Shown here in pieces: positions 34,352 through 47,606 of a stretch of 64,000 nt of DNA. Source of the DNA: Rutidosis leptorrhynchoides (Eukaryota > Streptophyta > Magnoliopsida > Asterales > Asteraceae); assembly GCF_046630445.1 (NCBI RefSeq), contig NC_092335.1, positions 631,956,001-632,020,000 on the forward strand, written 5' to 3'. A program made the position numbers and the translations under genes. Under the pieces are notes generated by a model, which was given only the letters and a program-made list of their open reading frames with translations, was not told where the DNA came from and searched no databases. Every line of letters starts with the position of its first letter. Position 1 is the first letter of the stretch.

Positions 34352-37300
34352 TTAACCGATTCCTTCTTTAGAATGGAGTCCATCATAAAATCTTGGATTC
34401 GAAGACCACTTTAGCCAATCTAAATTTCCTTTCTTCCACCTGCTATTAATCCATTCGAAGCTTTTTGTTTGAATATCTGAAATAATCTTGGAGGAACTAG
34501 AATTGTTTTTACCAAAGACACGATCGTTACGGTGTAGCCAAATACAGTAGCAAGTGATCCAAACGATAGCTTGCCAAATTGTCTTCCTAAAAGTGGAGTT
34601 TAATTGACTGTTATGGCATGATTCGAGGTCCCGGAGACACGAGAAATTTATATTATCTAGAATTCCACCACTTTCGAATACCATTCCAAATATCTATAGA
34701 ATTGTTACATGTTACGAGAGTGTGAAAAAGTGTTTCAATGTCGTTATCACACACCGGACATCTTGTTGAATGTAAATCAATGCCTTTTTTGTCAAGTTCA
34801 AATCTTACGGGAAGCTTGTTTAGTTTCGCTATCCATAAGAATATCTCGATTTTTTTCGGGACAAAAGGATTTTGCACAGTGGGAAACACGGAAGAATGGG
34901 AAGGAATTGATAGCAAATTTAGTAGATGCATACACGAATCAGTGGTGAAAATACCATTGACGTTGTGTTTCCAAGACCATGAGGGGTTAACATTGTTCGA
35001 GAAAGTGTGATGTTTGATTAAATTAGTGAGAGAAGCGAGTTCATCCACGGCCCGCCATTTGGGTTGCGAAGACCATGCCCAGTTGGGGACTACGGACAAA
35101 CCGGAAGCTGTCATAAGGACATTTGGGGGACCGGCATTTACCTGCTGGTGTGCAGAAGCAGTAACAGGTGGCGAGGCAGGCCCTGTTAAGGGAACAGAAA
35201 CAGCAGTGACAATGGCAGGATCCTTAGTGATTCGGTTTTTGACAGTAGCAGCTTTATCCATCTCCAATCTAAACAACCTCGGAAATTTGTCACATAAGGG
35301 AGTGTCTCCGATCCATTTGTCTAGCCAAAAGGAAGTGTCCCTGCCCGAACCTACATCTTTAACAAACGAGTTAGAAATATTACACCCTAACTTGATTAGG
35401 GGTTGTTCGATATTAATGATATTAAACCAAGTGCGGCCCGAGAGTTTTTTTAATTTACATTTGTCAACATTTGAAAAACAACCCAACCCGCCATGATCCC
35501 CATAGATGCTTTTGATTACACGAACCCAAAACGAATTTTCATTTGAAAGAAATCTCCACCACCATTTGGATAGGAGAGAAAGATTTTTTAGTTTTAGAGA
35601 ACAAACGTTTAGACCACCAAATTCCAAAGGTAAAAGTATTTGACTCCATTTGACCCAAGCCATTTTTCTATCATCACAAGACCCGCCCCAAAAGAAATCG
35701 CGACGCAAACCTTCGAGATCTTTTATAACGCTCGAGGGTGCCTTGAAGAGGGAGAAATAATATTGTGGGAGGCTACTTAAGACCGCTTTGATGAGGGTTA
35801 ATCTTCCCCCATAAGAAATGGTTTTTGCTTTCCAATCGGCGAGTCGTTTTTTAAACTTATCAAAAATAGGTGACCAATTATTGTGACGTTTTAGGTTAGC
35901 ACCAATTGGTAATCCTAGATAGTTGAAAGGAAAGGTGCCTTCGTTACAACCGAACCATGAGGCTAAGTTATTTAATTCAATATTTGAAATGCCGATTCCA
36001 TAAACACAACTTTTACTAAGATTGATTTTAAGGCCCGAAAGTTCTTCAAAACATTTTAGGATTTTCAAAATATTCCTAACTTCTATCTTATTCCAATTAC
36101 CAAAAATGATGGTGTCGTCCGCATATTGAAGGTGGGAGACAACAACTTTATCGTTTCCAATTTTTACCCCATTTATAAAACTTTTATCGGTTGCAACTTT
36201 TAAAAGATGATTTAAACCTTCACCCGCGATGATGAAAAGGAAAGGAGATAGCGGGTCTCCTTGCCTTACACCTCTTTTTGGAAAAAAATGATCGGTAGGT
36301 GAACCGTTAGTTAAAATCGAGATTGAAGTCGAGGTTAAACACGATTGGATCCATTTTACCCATTTTGACACGAACCCCATGAATTTCATAATGGAACTAA
36401 GGAAATCCCAATCTAGACAATCAAAAGCTTTTTCAAAATCAACTTTAAAAATAAAACTTTTTTGATTTCTAGATTTGAGATCGTCAATAGTTTCAAGGGC
36501 AATGAGAACGCCATCTAGGATATATCTATTCGAGATAAAAGTGCTTTGTTCATCGCCAATTAGCCTCGGGATAATTTTTCTAATTCGGTTTGAAAGCATT
36601 TTTGAAAGAATTTTGTAGTAGCTTCCGATGAGGCTAATTGGGCGATAGTTTGAAAAGTTTAGTGGATCTTTAACCTTAGGGATGAGAGTGATGAAGGAAG
36701 CATTACATCCATTTGAGATTTGTCCCGTATCCCAAAACCAATTGATAGCAGCTAAAAGATCATCTTTAATGATGTCCCAGAATTTCGAATAAAACTTTAT
36801 GTTGAAACCGTCGGGTCCTGGCGCTTTATTTTTACCACAACCTTTGATGGCATCAATTACCTCACTTTCTGAAAAAGGGGCTTCTAATGCTTCTGCCATA
36901 TGATCTTCCAGTTTCGAACCATTCTAGTCATTTAGCATCCATCCATCCGAATTGTTCTTTTCGAAGAGTCCCTGAAAAAAGTTAAAAGCCTCAATTTTTA
37001 TTTTTTGGGGGTCAGAAGTCCAAATACCCGCGGCTTTGATCCCGTGGATGTTGTTTTTTTGATGTCTCCGGCGGATATAAGAGTGAAAGAATTTGCTGTT
37101 TTCATCTCCCTCGAGTGCCCATTTATATCTTGCTTTTTGCTTAAGCATTTCGACTTGCATTTTTTCTTTTTGGAAAATAAGTTCTCGGTCTTTCGCCCAA
37201 TTCTGATGTTGCTCTTCGCTGAGATTGCAAACTTCAGCTTTTCGTTCCCAATCATTCACGGTTTTTGAGAGTTCGTCAATTTCAGTTTTTAATTTACCGT

Positions 37301-38182
37301 GGGAAGTGGAATACCATTTTTTAAGCTCTTGTTTCACTTTTTCAGTTTTTCTCGAAAGATGACGTCTGGTCTGTTGCTATTAACGTGTACCTTCCATGCT
37401 GAGTTGATGACGTTATGTGACTCTTTATGATTCAACCACTCGTCGAAAACTTTAACCGGTTTGGGCCCGAAATCAATGTCTCCGTTCTTTAGGATTAGGG
37501 GGCAGTGATCCGTATGCTTTTTGTCGAGTACCAACACATTTGCATTCGTCCATTGTTGTAGGAAATTTTCAGAGACTAAAAAATGGTCGAGCTTGCTAAA
37601 CTTTCTACCGTTATCACTGATTCGTGTGTAGGTTCTACCCCCTAACAGAAGGTCAAGAAGGGAGTTATCTTTGATGAAGTCGTTAAATACCTTTGCACGT
37701 CTTTCATAAAATTCGGTATTTTTTCTTTCAGAGTTAAATCTAACTTCATTGAAATCCCCGAAAATGGCCCATATTGCATCTGGATATCTCAGAATATCGG
37801 ATAAGTCGGACCACATTTGCTTTTTTTTGGTGTCATTTTGAGGCCCGTATGTGTTAACTAAAATGAGTTCCGTACCTACATCTTTCCAATGTCCTTTTAC
37901 CGCAATAAAGGAATCTCGTTCAACAACACGGTTAGTAACAAAAATATTTGGATCCCAAACCGTTAGGATCCCACCCGAATTGCCCTTAGATTTTTTAAAA
38001 GCATATTTATAATCACAACTTCCCCAAATCTTTTCGATCCATTGTTCTGAAATCTTTTCAGCTTTCGTTTCTTGTAATGCGATAATGTTCGGTTTTTGTT
38101 GAAGACACACTTTTTTAAACCATCTAAATTTCTTATTATCATCCAACCCTAATCGTCTAATGTTCAGTGATAAAATCTTCAT
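34352..38182 (-). pseudogene. LINE ORF2: endonuclease, reverse transcriptase, zf-RVT
   Basis: 38182-37334 is an APE-type endonuclease with its catalytic signatures: SLNIRRLG, QETKA, TYGPQ, GDFNEVR, SKLDHFL and DHCPL. 37337-36924 is the linker. 36899-34653 (748 residues) is the reverse transcriptase: PGPDGFNIKFY, ISLIGSYYKILSKML, FKVDFEKAFD, GVRQGDPLSPFLF, and the YADD box in LQYADDTIIF. It is followed by a zf-RVT domain (CPVCDNDIETLFHTLVTC). 34684-34352 is the C-terminal tail. ORF2 is broken by a frame change between endonuclease and linker (near 37335), an in-frame TAG at about 36924, and a frame change near 34660. An unusual Pro/Ala/Val-rich spacer (about 35220-35080) lies between the reverse transcriptase and zf-RVT parts. 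Confidence 0.92.
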
Positions 38183-39074
38183 GATTACAGTTTATATATA
38201 AAGCAGAGACTCGATAAAAAGGAACCTGTGATTATGTTAAAACATTTTTTTCTTTTTTAACAGTCCCAAATTAAATCCCATTTGATCACAGTTTAAGGAC
38301 TTACCTGAGAATGATTGTGTGTCTTTTGATTTGGAAGAGCGGCTCTTTGAATTTGTAGGGGTGATTCTGATGATCCGTTTCTTCTTGATTGATCTGGCTT
38401 GGGTTTTGGCCCGTAAAATTTTGGAGGAGGAATTCCATCTACGTATGTTTGTCCAGATTGATTCGGATGAACACTTGCTCGATAACTTGCGTTTTTTATT
38501 TTTATTGGCAGTAGGAGCTGCTGACTTTACAGATTTTTTATCGGCATATTTCTTTGCGTTGAAGGTGAAAGGAGCAGTAGGATTATGTACCGGATCATTA
38601 ATATTTGGTTTTGGAATTGGAGGTTGGTTATCAACTTCATTAGTAGAAAAACAAGGATTGGATAAGCCCAGGTTAACATCTAATGAATCAGTGTGGTTAG
38701 TGGACTGGGTAGATAAATTAATAGGCTCAAGCGTGGTGGGTTTTAGTTGGGAGTGGGCCGCATTTGATTGTTCAGTGGGAGATGGGCTGGAAACATGGGG
38801 TGGGCTGGAGTTGGGTTCTGTTGGGCTAAAGGTATCTGGTATGGCGTATGACCCAATTGGTGAAACATTAGATGGGGGATTTGAACCTGGGAAAACGTTT
38901 ACATGGGAACCCTTTTCATTAAATAAATTAGCTTTGGAACAACCGATATTTTGACAGTTTGCATCGAATAACGAAGGATTAACATTGATGTCGAAGTGAT
39001 TATCGCAACCGTTGGAATTTTGAACGTTTAAGTCTTCAAGGTCAGCTGACGTGGCAACGAACCTGGACCCTTCG

Positions 39075-40151
39075 TGTGATGACCCGGAAATTTCTGACCA
39101 AATTTAAACTTAATCTTTAACATTTCCGACACGATAAGCAAAGTCTGTAAAGTTGAATCTCAAAATTTTTAAACTATTCAATTACCTTTTGATTGTTCTC
39201 AACGATTCGCGAACAATTTTATGTAAATAGATACATATATATACCATAACTTGAAAACGTAACAAAGTGTTGAGTATATGATACTGTGCATTAAACTTAT
39301 TGGTTTGATTATCTGATTGATATATTTAGATACAGAGTTAAAAGATTATGCCAAACGATTGAATTAAAAGATAATTATTGAGTCCCTTAAGGATTATGAT
39401 ATTATTGCTGGTCTCTGTTGTAAGGTCCACGTTGATTTGGGAAATCATTCATTATTAACGGTATTCGGAATAAATGGTAAAGTGTTTGTTTAAATAACGT
39501 AATTTGGACACATACAATAATAAGGAATATCAACTGTTGGAATTAGATATATGAATAACTTACGATATGTATTTTAAAACGTGGTTATTAATATTAAAAA
39601 TATATATTTAACAATACGATAAAATATAATATTAACTTGGTCATAAAAATGAATTGTTATTATATATATATTAACAAATAGCGAGACGATGATTTATAGA
39701 AGTAAATGATCAAAATACTCGAAAGTTTAAGTTATACTTTGAGTGGTATAGTTTAGGGATAATTTAAGGCTATATTTTGACAAAGGTACGTGACACGAAA
39801 TGTAAAATACAAGTTTTCTCAACGTACGAAAGGACATTTGAAAAACCGGAACCGGGACATAAGTCGAGTGATGACGTACGACTTATCGGAACAAAAATTA
39901 CAAGTCAACTATGCATGTGAATTTAATATAATATATAATTAATTATATAAATTAAATATATTATATATATTATATAAAATTATGTCGACAAACAAAAAGT
40001 TAAAAGTTTGTGAGCTGGATCAGAGGGCCATGCGATCGCATGGCCTTGAAGCACAAATCCCATGCGATCGCATGGGGAACTTTTTCAGAAAAAGTTCTAT
40101 AAATTGCACGATTTCAGTTCTTTTCTCACACTATTAATATTACTCCGTAAG

Positions 40152-40229
<78 letters not shown>

Positions 40230-41481
40230 TTATTATTATTATTATTAAGATTAATATTATTATTAATCTTATTATTATTAATATTATTAATTAGTATTAT
40301 ACATAAAATACTACGACGAGGTCTTGAGCGTGTCACTTTCAAAATGGTTTTCAAGCGGGATAGAGCTAAGAAAATTATGGGTAATGTTCGGGGGTATATT
40401 TATGAATCAAACCTAGTGTTTATCATCTCCGTTACGTCTACGTACTTTCCTACAATATTGAATCTCAATATTGATACGTTGAGATCTACGGTTATTTGGT
40501 AATCCAAGTTTCGGTCACATTTTGGTGAACGACTTTATATGTTGCTAAGGTGAGTTTCATATGATCCCTTTTACTCAATATATTTTTGGGCTGAGAATAC
40601 ATGCGACTGTTTATAAATACTGAAAATACTAGATTTATATGCGTGAGTTTCATTGCTCCCTTTTTAATTGCTTTTGCAATCTATATTTTTGGGCCGAGAA
40701 TACATGCACTTTATTTTAAACGCAATGGATACAAGTACAAACTAAATTCTACGCTGAGTTTAAACCGAAAATCCCTTAGCTTTGGTAACTAGTAACTGCC
40801 AGTACATAGGATATGGACTGGTGGACGCGAATAACAGTATATGGATCCATAGGGCTTGACATCCCCGTCCGAGCTAGAGCGCTAGCCTTTTAACGGACGT
40901 GTGTTATTTGAGTTTAGGACACGTTGGTTTGCGTGTATTAAAACAAATGGGGTATTTATCATTATAACATTAAAGCTTAGTTACCAGGGTGCTCTGTTAT
41001 GTAGAATCTATTGATAAATGTTTCTGGATGAAACAACTGAAATCTTGTGATCCACTTTTATATACAGATTATGCGAAACACTAAAACTATGAACTCACCA
41101 ACCTTTGTGTTGACACTTGTTAGCATGTTTATTCTCAGGTTCCCTAGAAGTCTTTCGCTGTTTGCTTACATGTTATACAAGCTATGTGCATGGAGTCTTG
41201 CATGCTTTATTCAAGAAAATGTTGCATTCACAAAATCATCACCATGTATCTTATTTTGACTGCATTGTCAACGGAAGTACTATTGTAAACTATTAATTAC
41301 GGTGATTGTCTATATGTAGAAATCATCAGATGTCGAAAACCTTTGATTTAAATATTCATTGATGGTGTGCCTTTTCAAAAGAATGCAATGTTTACAAAAC
41401 GTATCATATAAAGGTCAAATACCTCGCAATGAAATCGATGAATGATGTGTTCGTCCATATAGATTTGGAGCGATCGTCACA
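39075..41481 (+). repeat. 5' LTR of element A
   Basis: 2,407 bp, ends TGTGA/TCACA. Contains the palindrome pair and TATA box (40026-40104), an ATT microsatellite (about 40155-40248), two copies of the GAGAATACATGC island (about 40592 and 40695) and a terminal hairpin word, GAGGTCAAATACCTC. Confidence 0.9.
40026..40104 (+). promoter_or_regulatory. paired 14-20 bp palindromes plus TATA box in LTR of A
   Basis: GGCCATGCGATCGCATGGCC (40026-40045) and CCCATGCGATCGCATGGG (40059-40076) are perfect palindromes with a 13-bp gap, followed by TATAAAT at 40098-40104. The same arrangement recurs at about 47398-47478 in the 3' LTR. It is probably the LTR core promoter; a protein-binding or hairpin role for the palindromes is inference. 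Confidence 0.6.
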
Positions 41482-42530
41482 GTTGGTATCAGAGCGTTGG
41501 TCCTAGTGAACCAGGTCTTGCATGAGTGTGTCTAACTGATAGTTGTTAGGATGCATTAGAAAGTCTGGACTTCGACCGTGTCTGCATGTTAAAAGTTTTG
41601 CTTATCATTTCTTGTCGGAAATTACTTGCTTATCATTCCTAGTCTAGCCACGTTTTACTGCATTGATTGCATGAATAGTGTATAGACAAAATTCATATCT
41701 TAGCGTATCTGTTACTGTAAACTTTTTCTAACATCTTCCAAAAATTTCTCCGTAATTTATCGAATTTGGTATTATATATACATATGTAAATTATGTATTG
41801 AAGAATACCAAACTAAATTCTACAATCTAATTCATATCAAAAATCATCTCCCTAATTATACAAGATGGATCCCGTATCTAGTTCAAATTCCTTAAACTCT
41901 GACAGCTATTCCGATATGGATATTCACCTGAATTCCGAAGACAGTGTAACTGGAATGGATCAACCAATTAGCCATCATCTATTCTGGATGAATTGGGGAT
42001 GGGTTCGTAGCTTACTTAATTATTGGAGACAAGAAGAAGGCGATCCCTTCCATCCACCACATTGCCCTCTTGGCGAAGAACCTGAAGCACTTACCGGGGA
42101 ACCTGTTCGAGACACCATTTTCTCTCTCATTTTCAGAGTATCTCGTCACGATAATATACTATCTCAAATTCTGGATCTTATTCATCCGCTCGTCCGAACC
42201 GCCAATCATCCCGGTGTAGTAGAAGAAGTCAACGAGCTTCGCGCTCGGGTAGTGGCTTTGGAGAATATGGTGCAAAGGTTACAAGCACCAGCAGCATCAC
42301 CGGCATCAACAGTACCACCGACAATAACACCAACTGTGATGACCCGAAAATTTTTGACTTATTTAAACCAATTCTCTATACGATTTATTATTTTAACACG
42401 TTAAACAAAGTCCGTTAGATTGAGTCTCAAAATTTTAGAACTGTTACATATATACAATTACCTTTGACTACTCTCGACGATTCATGAACAATTATATGTA
42501 TGTATATATATATGTACAAGTAAAAACGAC

Positions 42531-42720
42531 TTTTCTACAGTAAAAATTACTTTGCTACAGTAAAACACAATTTGCTACAGTAAAACACTATTTGCTACAG
42601 TGAAACCGTATTTTGCTACAGTGCTACAGTGATTTGCTACAGTAAACACTATTTGCTACAGTAAAACACTATTTGCTACAGTGAACACTATTTGCTACCG
42701 TGAAACACTATTTGATGTCG
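42531..42720. repeat. CTACAGT minisatellite (about 20-bp unit) in the solo LTR
   Basis: About ten copies of a degenerate unit like TTTGCTACAGTAAAACACTA in direct orientation. A shorter related array lies in another LTR at about 53914-54047. Confidence 0.85.
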
Positions 42721-42752
42721 ACGAACTAGCAAAAAAAAACAGAAAAGGCGGT

Positions 42753-42830
42753 CATGCGATCGCATGGCAAAAACACTAAAAACTCATGCGATCGCATGAG
42801 CTACAGTAAATCGAAAAGTACTATAAAAGG
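42753..42830 (+). promoter_or_regulatory. paired palindromes plus TATA box in the 1.56-kb solo LTR
   Basis: CATGCGATCGCATG at 42753-42766 and CTCATGCGATCGCATGAG at 42783-42800, then TATAAAAGG at 42822-42830. This is the same layout as in element A, although most of the surrounding sequence differs. Confidence 0.6.
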
Positions 42831-44008
42831 TCAGTTTTGCTCGACGAAATTTTTCATAAATATTTATGTACGTAAATTTTATAATTATAATTATAATTTT
42901 AATTTTAAGTTTAATAATAATAAAGTATATTCGAGGGAATTTTTAATTCGGGTTTCAAACCGTTTTAAAATAAGGAAATATTGGGTATTGTTCGGGGTAT
43001 TGTTCTTGAATCCAAGACCAACCATACAGTCGTCTACCATCATTACGTCTACGCAATTTGCCTACAATATTGAATCGCAATATTGAACAGTGAGTTATAG
43101 TCTCCCTTTTTAAATGCTTTAAATATTTTTGGGCTGAGAATACATGCAATTTATTTTAAACGCAATAAGACACAAGTACATACAAAATTCTACACTGAGT
43201 TAAACCGAAAATCCCTTAGCTTTGGTAACTAGTAGCTGCCAGTACATAGGATATGGACTGGTGGGCGCGAATAATTGTATATGGATCCATAGGGCTTGAC
43301 ATCCCCGTCCGAGCTAGAGCGCTAGCCTTTTAACGGACGTATGTTATTTGAGTTTAAGACACGTTGGTTTGCGCGTATTAAAACGAATGGGGTAATTATC
43401 ACTATAGCGTTAAGTTTAGTTACCAGGGTGCTCTGTTACGTAGATTCTATTGATAAACTTTTGATGAAATCTTGTGGTCTATCTTTATATATGTTTATGA
43501 CTCGAGCAATTAAACCTATAACTCACCAACATCCGTGTTGACTTTTTAGCATGTTTTATTCTCAGGTCCTTAGAATGCTTCCGCTGTGATGTGCTTGTTG
43601 CCTACATGGAGTCTCTTATGCTTTGTACAAAGTTTATTGCATTCAAAATAAAACTGCGTTGTGTAATAAATAATTGGACTGTGATGTCAACCTGTAAATT
43701 AAAGACTTATGTATTTTGGGGTTTTGCTTATACCTAAGCACTCGCCCACATGTTTATAACTTTCTATGTTTAGAAAGTCACTTATTTTAATGAATGCAAT
43801 ATTTTATCAAAACGTATCATATAGAGGTCAAAACCTCACTGTGGAATCAATAATTAACTTGCCGCGTCAATAGCGATTTTGACGGGTCGTTACACCAACA
43901 GTACCATTACTACCACCAACAACATCCGCATCGCAAACCTCAACTTCACAATCTGTTCCACGAGCACCAACATCCTTCATCGAGGAATATCAATAAGAAT
44001 AAATTATG

Positions 44009-44803
44009 AAGTATCGATTACATTAGCGAAATACTCCGCAAAGATTATGTAATCTTTAATGTTTTAGAGATTAATCATTTCTAAGTCAAGCTGAAAATTA
44101 AATGAGCTTAATATGATATTAACTCATTAAATCTGTGTTACATCTGAAGAAAATATACATACATATATTTTCATAAAGACGGTAATAAAAATTCTTTTGT
44201 ACAAAGTATTAATTGTGAAATCTTTAACGGGTAGGTAATACCCGAGAAATATATAAGTTCGCAATTAATATGTTACACTGTACATTCTTCAACTTTGATT
44301 CAAAAATTATTAACTATGCTCACAGCGATATACAATCGTTTCCATAGAAATTCAATTACATATTCTGATATTGACAGAGCAGAATCCAAGTCAAGATTTA
44401 ATAAGTGACATCATTCTTAGATCTCTACATCTTTCAAAGCTATACTTTGACTTCAAAACGGTGAAAGATCCTTTAGCATTGTTATTACCGAAAATAATCT
44501 GGCAATTTCTTTTCAAAGTATCCAGTTTTATCACACTTTCAACCAGACAACTTCAACTTTTCAGATTAAGCCTTATTGTAACCTTGATATATACGTTTTG
44601 TTAATAGGGAACCTTTCATGTTCCACCACATTAGCAGTAAAGTTACCAAACAACTTTATTAATCCTTGACCTTTCGAAAAATTCTTATACTCATTGAAAC
44701 CCTATCATGTACTCATCCACATCTTGTAACAATAATTTCCATACCAACCACCGGGAATTAGCAATCAGTATTTTGAATCTCGCAGCATTTTCTACGACAA
44801 CAG

Positions 44804-44891
<88 letters not shown>

Positions 44892-46448
44892 CATCTATCT
44901 TCTAGACTTACATACTTCGAATGTGAAGTTTCTGAAAAACACCCCAAACTACGAAACTAGTTCTCCGAATTTTGGAAAAATGCTGATGAAGCAGCAAAAA
45001 CTGTAAACGACTTTAACAGTCGAAAGTTTGATGATAAAGAGTAGTGTGTTGGAAAAGCACAGAAAAAGAAAAGGTTTAGAACTGGAAAACGGGTTGAGCA
45101 AAGTATGAAGGAAGCTGTAGACAAATCACAAGGACGAAATCTACCTTCAAAGAATCCAAATGATTCAGTTTCTGCTGAAACCATTAGTAAGAATCTTACT
45201 TCTTATTCTAAACCTTCACAGACAGATTTTCCGCATCATCCTCTGATATTAGAAATTCTAAGATATCATCGTATCTTCCATTATAAATATCCTCCATATT
45301 TCTGAAGATATTTTCATAACTATTCTTATCTGAAATCATTTATCTCTTCACGCTATCTGTGTTACATCATAAAAGAAACTATTTTAGATTCTAATTTTTG
45401 AAAATTTCGAAAAATGGATGTTTTTGAAGTAGTGTTGGGAATTGAAGTATGAGTTAGTATAATATAATGATACTTGATCAACGTGATTATATTACAGTAA
45501 GTCATGCTGAGTTTCTAATGGAACGTGATAAAGGTTCACAGATCATACCCTCATCATGAACCATGTTACATAACTCTTTCATTCTATTTAACCTCTAAAC
45601 ATATCAAGAAAATATTTTCTTGATGATTCGGTCTTTTTCGAGGTATTCTGGTAATTTGACAAGTCAGATTGTGCCATTACCGTTTCTTTCTTAGAATATT
45701 AATTATGTTCATTTCAAAATCCATACCTACGAATTTTGGACCATTATTCGCTTGACTTAAAGTCAGGAAGAGAAAACGAAAGCATGAAGCTCCGAAATAT
45801 AATGGAAAATATAAAGCCCGAAAACAACCCCGAAATTACAAACCGTGTATATCAATGCGTATAGCAATATAAAGACACGGGAGAATGAAAAACAATATAA
45901 CCCCAAGGTAATAGTAGAAGAAAATAACCTCCTCTGGTGGCAGATGAAAAAGAAGAATGAATGATATGATAACCAAGAAAATATCAAGAATCAGAACTGG
46001 ATGAAGCATTTTCACAAATCTTTTGTAAGTATGAAATAAGAAAGAAGATTATAGGAGTGGTAAAAATAAATGAAACGGAAGAGGTTAATTTATAGCAAAA
46101 TATCAGACATAGCAATCGAGGCAGATTACGCATTTAATCAAAGGAAATCCTAATTTCCTTAAATTCCGAAGAATCAAATCTTATTTAAATTATGAAGATT
46201 TTCTATTCCTTAAATTCCGGAAATCAATCGTTACTACATCAAGAGATAAGACGAATCTCTATTCTCCATTTCACTCTATTACGATAACTTCTCTCATACG
46301 CTTCGAGTAATCAGATTGTTTTATCCGTATTATTCAATGGTGATAAAATTCTATTTACCAACTCATATTCGTCATGAAAACATTTTTATTGTCAGCCATG
46401 ACGACCTCACTCAAATTTCGGGACGAAATTTCTTTAACGGGTAGGTAC
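44009..46448 (+). other. non-coding internal region of element A
   Basis: Runs from the gag-like ORF to the 3' LTR with no pol domain on either strand. It holds a (TA)n tract (44805-44891), the word CTTTAACGGGTAGGTA twice (about 44223 and just before the LTR), and a GGGACGAAATTT tract near the end. It aligns by eye with 55883-58640 of element D. Confidence 0.7.
44805..44891. repeat. (TA)n microsatellite in element A
   Basis: About 86 bp of pure TA repeat; produces spurious Tyr-Ile ORFs on both strands. Confidence 0.95.
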
Positions 46449-47527
46449 TGTGATGACCCAGAAATTTCTGACCAAATTTAAACTTAATCTTTAACGTTTC
46501 CGACACGATAAGCAAAGTCTGTAAAGTTGAATCTCAAAATTTTTGAACTATTCAATTACCTTTCGATTGTTCTCAACGATTCGCGAACTATTTTATGTAA
46601 ATAGATACATATATATACCATAACTTAAAAATGTAACAAAGTGTTGAGTATATGATACTGTGCATTAAACTTATTGGTTTAATTATCTGATAGATATATT
46701 TAGATACAGAGTTAATAGATTATGCCAAACGATTGAATTAAAAGATAATTATTGAGTCCCTTAAGGATTATGATATTATTACTGGTCTCTGTTGTAAGGT
46801 CCACGTTGATTTGGGAAATCATTCATTATTAACGGTATTCGGAATAAATGGTAAAGTGTTTGTTTAAATAATGTAATTTGGACACATACAATAATAAGGA
46901 ATATCAACTGTTGGAATTAGATATATGAATAACTTGCGATATGTATTTTAAAACGTGTTTATTAATATTGAAAATATATATTTAACAATACGATAAAATA
47001 TAATATTAACTTGGTCATAAAAACGAATTGTTATTATATATATATTAACAAATAGTGAGACGATGATTTATAGAAGTAAATGATCAAAATACTCGAAAGT
47101 TTAAGTTATACTTTGAGTGGTATAGTTTAGGGATAATTTAAGGCTATATTTTGACAAAGGTACGTGACACGAAATGTAAAATACAAGTTTTCTCAACGTA
47201 CGAAAGGACATTTGAAAAACCGGAACCGAGACATAAGTCGAGTGATGACGTACGACTTATCGGAACAAAAATTACAAGTCAACTATGCATGTGAATTTAA
47301 TATAATATATAATTAATTATATAAATTAAATATATTATATATATTATATAAAATTATGTCGACAAACAAAAAGTTAAAAGTTTGTGAGCTGGATCAGAGG
47401 GCCATGCGATCGCATGGCCTTGAAGCACAAATCCCATGCGATCGCATGGGGAACCTTTTCAGAAAAAGTTCTATAAATTGCACGATTTCAGTTCTGTTTT
47501 CTCACACTATTAATATTACTCCGTAAG

Positions 47528-47606
<79 letters not shown>

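Larger units (their letters stand above)
42335..43894 (+). mobile_element. solo LTR (about 1.56 kb) inside the gag-like ORF of A
   Basis: It begins TGTGATGACCCG and ends GGGTCGTTACA, flanked by CCAAC on both sides (42330-42334 and 43895-43899), a perfect 5-bp target duplication. It shares the palindromes, TATA box, GAGAATACATGC (about 43135) and CTCACCAAC islands with the other LTRs but is a different, shorter family with a CTACAGT minisatellite. This is the innermost layer of the nest. Confidence 0.88.
41865..44008 (+). pseudogene. gag-like ORF of element A, split by a solo LTR
   Basis: Starting at ATG 41865, the ORF encodes an acidic Ser/Asp-rich start, then the block MDQPISHHLFWMNWGWVRSL, WRQEEGDPFHPPHCPLGEE, a region around FRVSRHDNIL and a short coiled-coil word (ELRARVVALENMVQRLQ), then Pro/Thr/Ala-rich sequence. 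The solo LTR 42335-43894 interrupts it near its end. A clear homologue is in element D at 52907. No zinc knuckle was seen. Placed where gag lies in Ty3/gypsy elements, but matched to a domain only by position and coiled-coil style. Confidence 0.6.

Noticed and set aside
34709-35496. Plus-strand open frames of 79-160 residues
   Set aside because: Antisense shadows of the LINE reverse transcriptase; 38319-38954 and 49507-49776 likewise shadow LINE ORFs.
40062-40502. Leu- and Asn-rich open frames over ATT repeats
   Set aside because: Low-complexity translations of microsatellites inside LTRs; 47488-47712 and 54360-54752 are the same.
42531-42720. Regular direct repeats considered as a CRISPR-like array
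   Set aside because: Unit and spacing are degenerate and contiguous, with no distinct spacers, in a plant LTR; a minisatellite.
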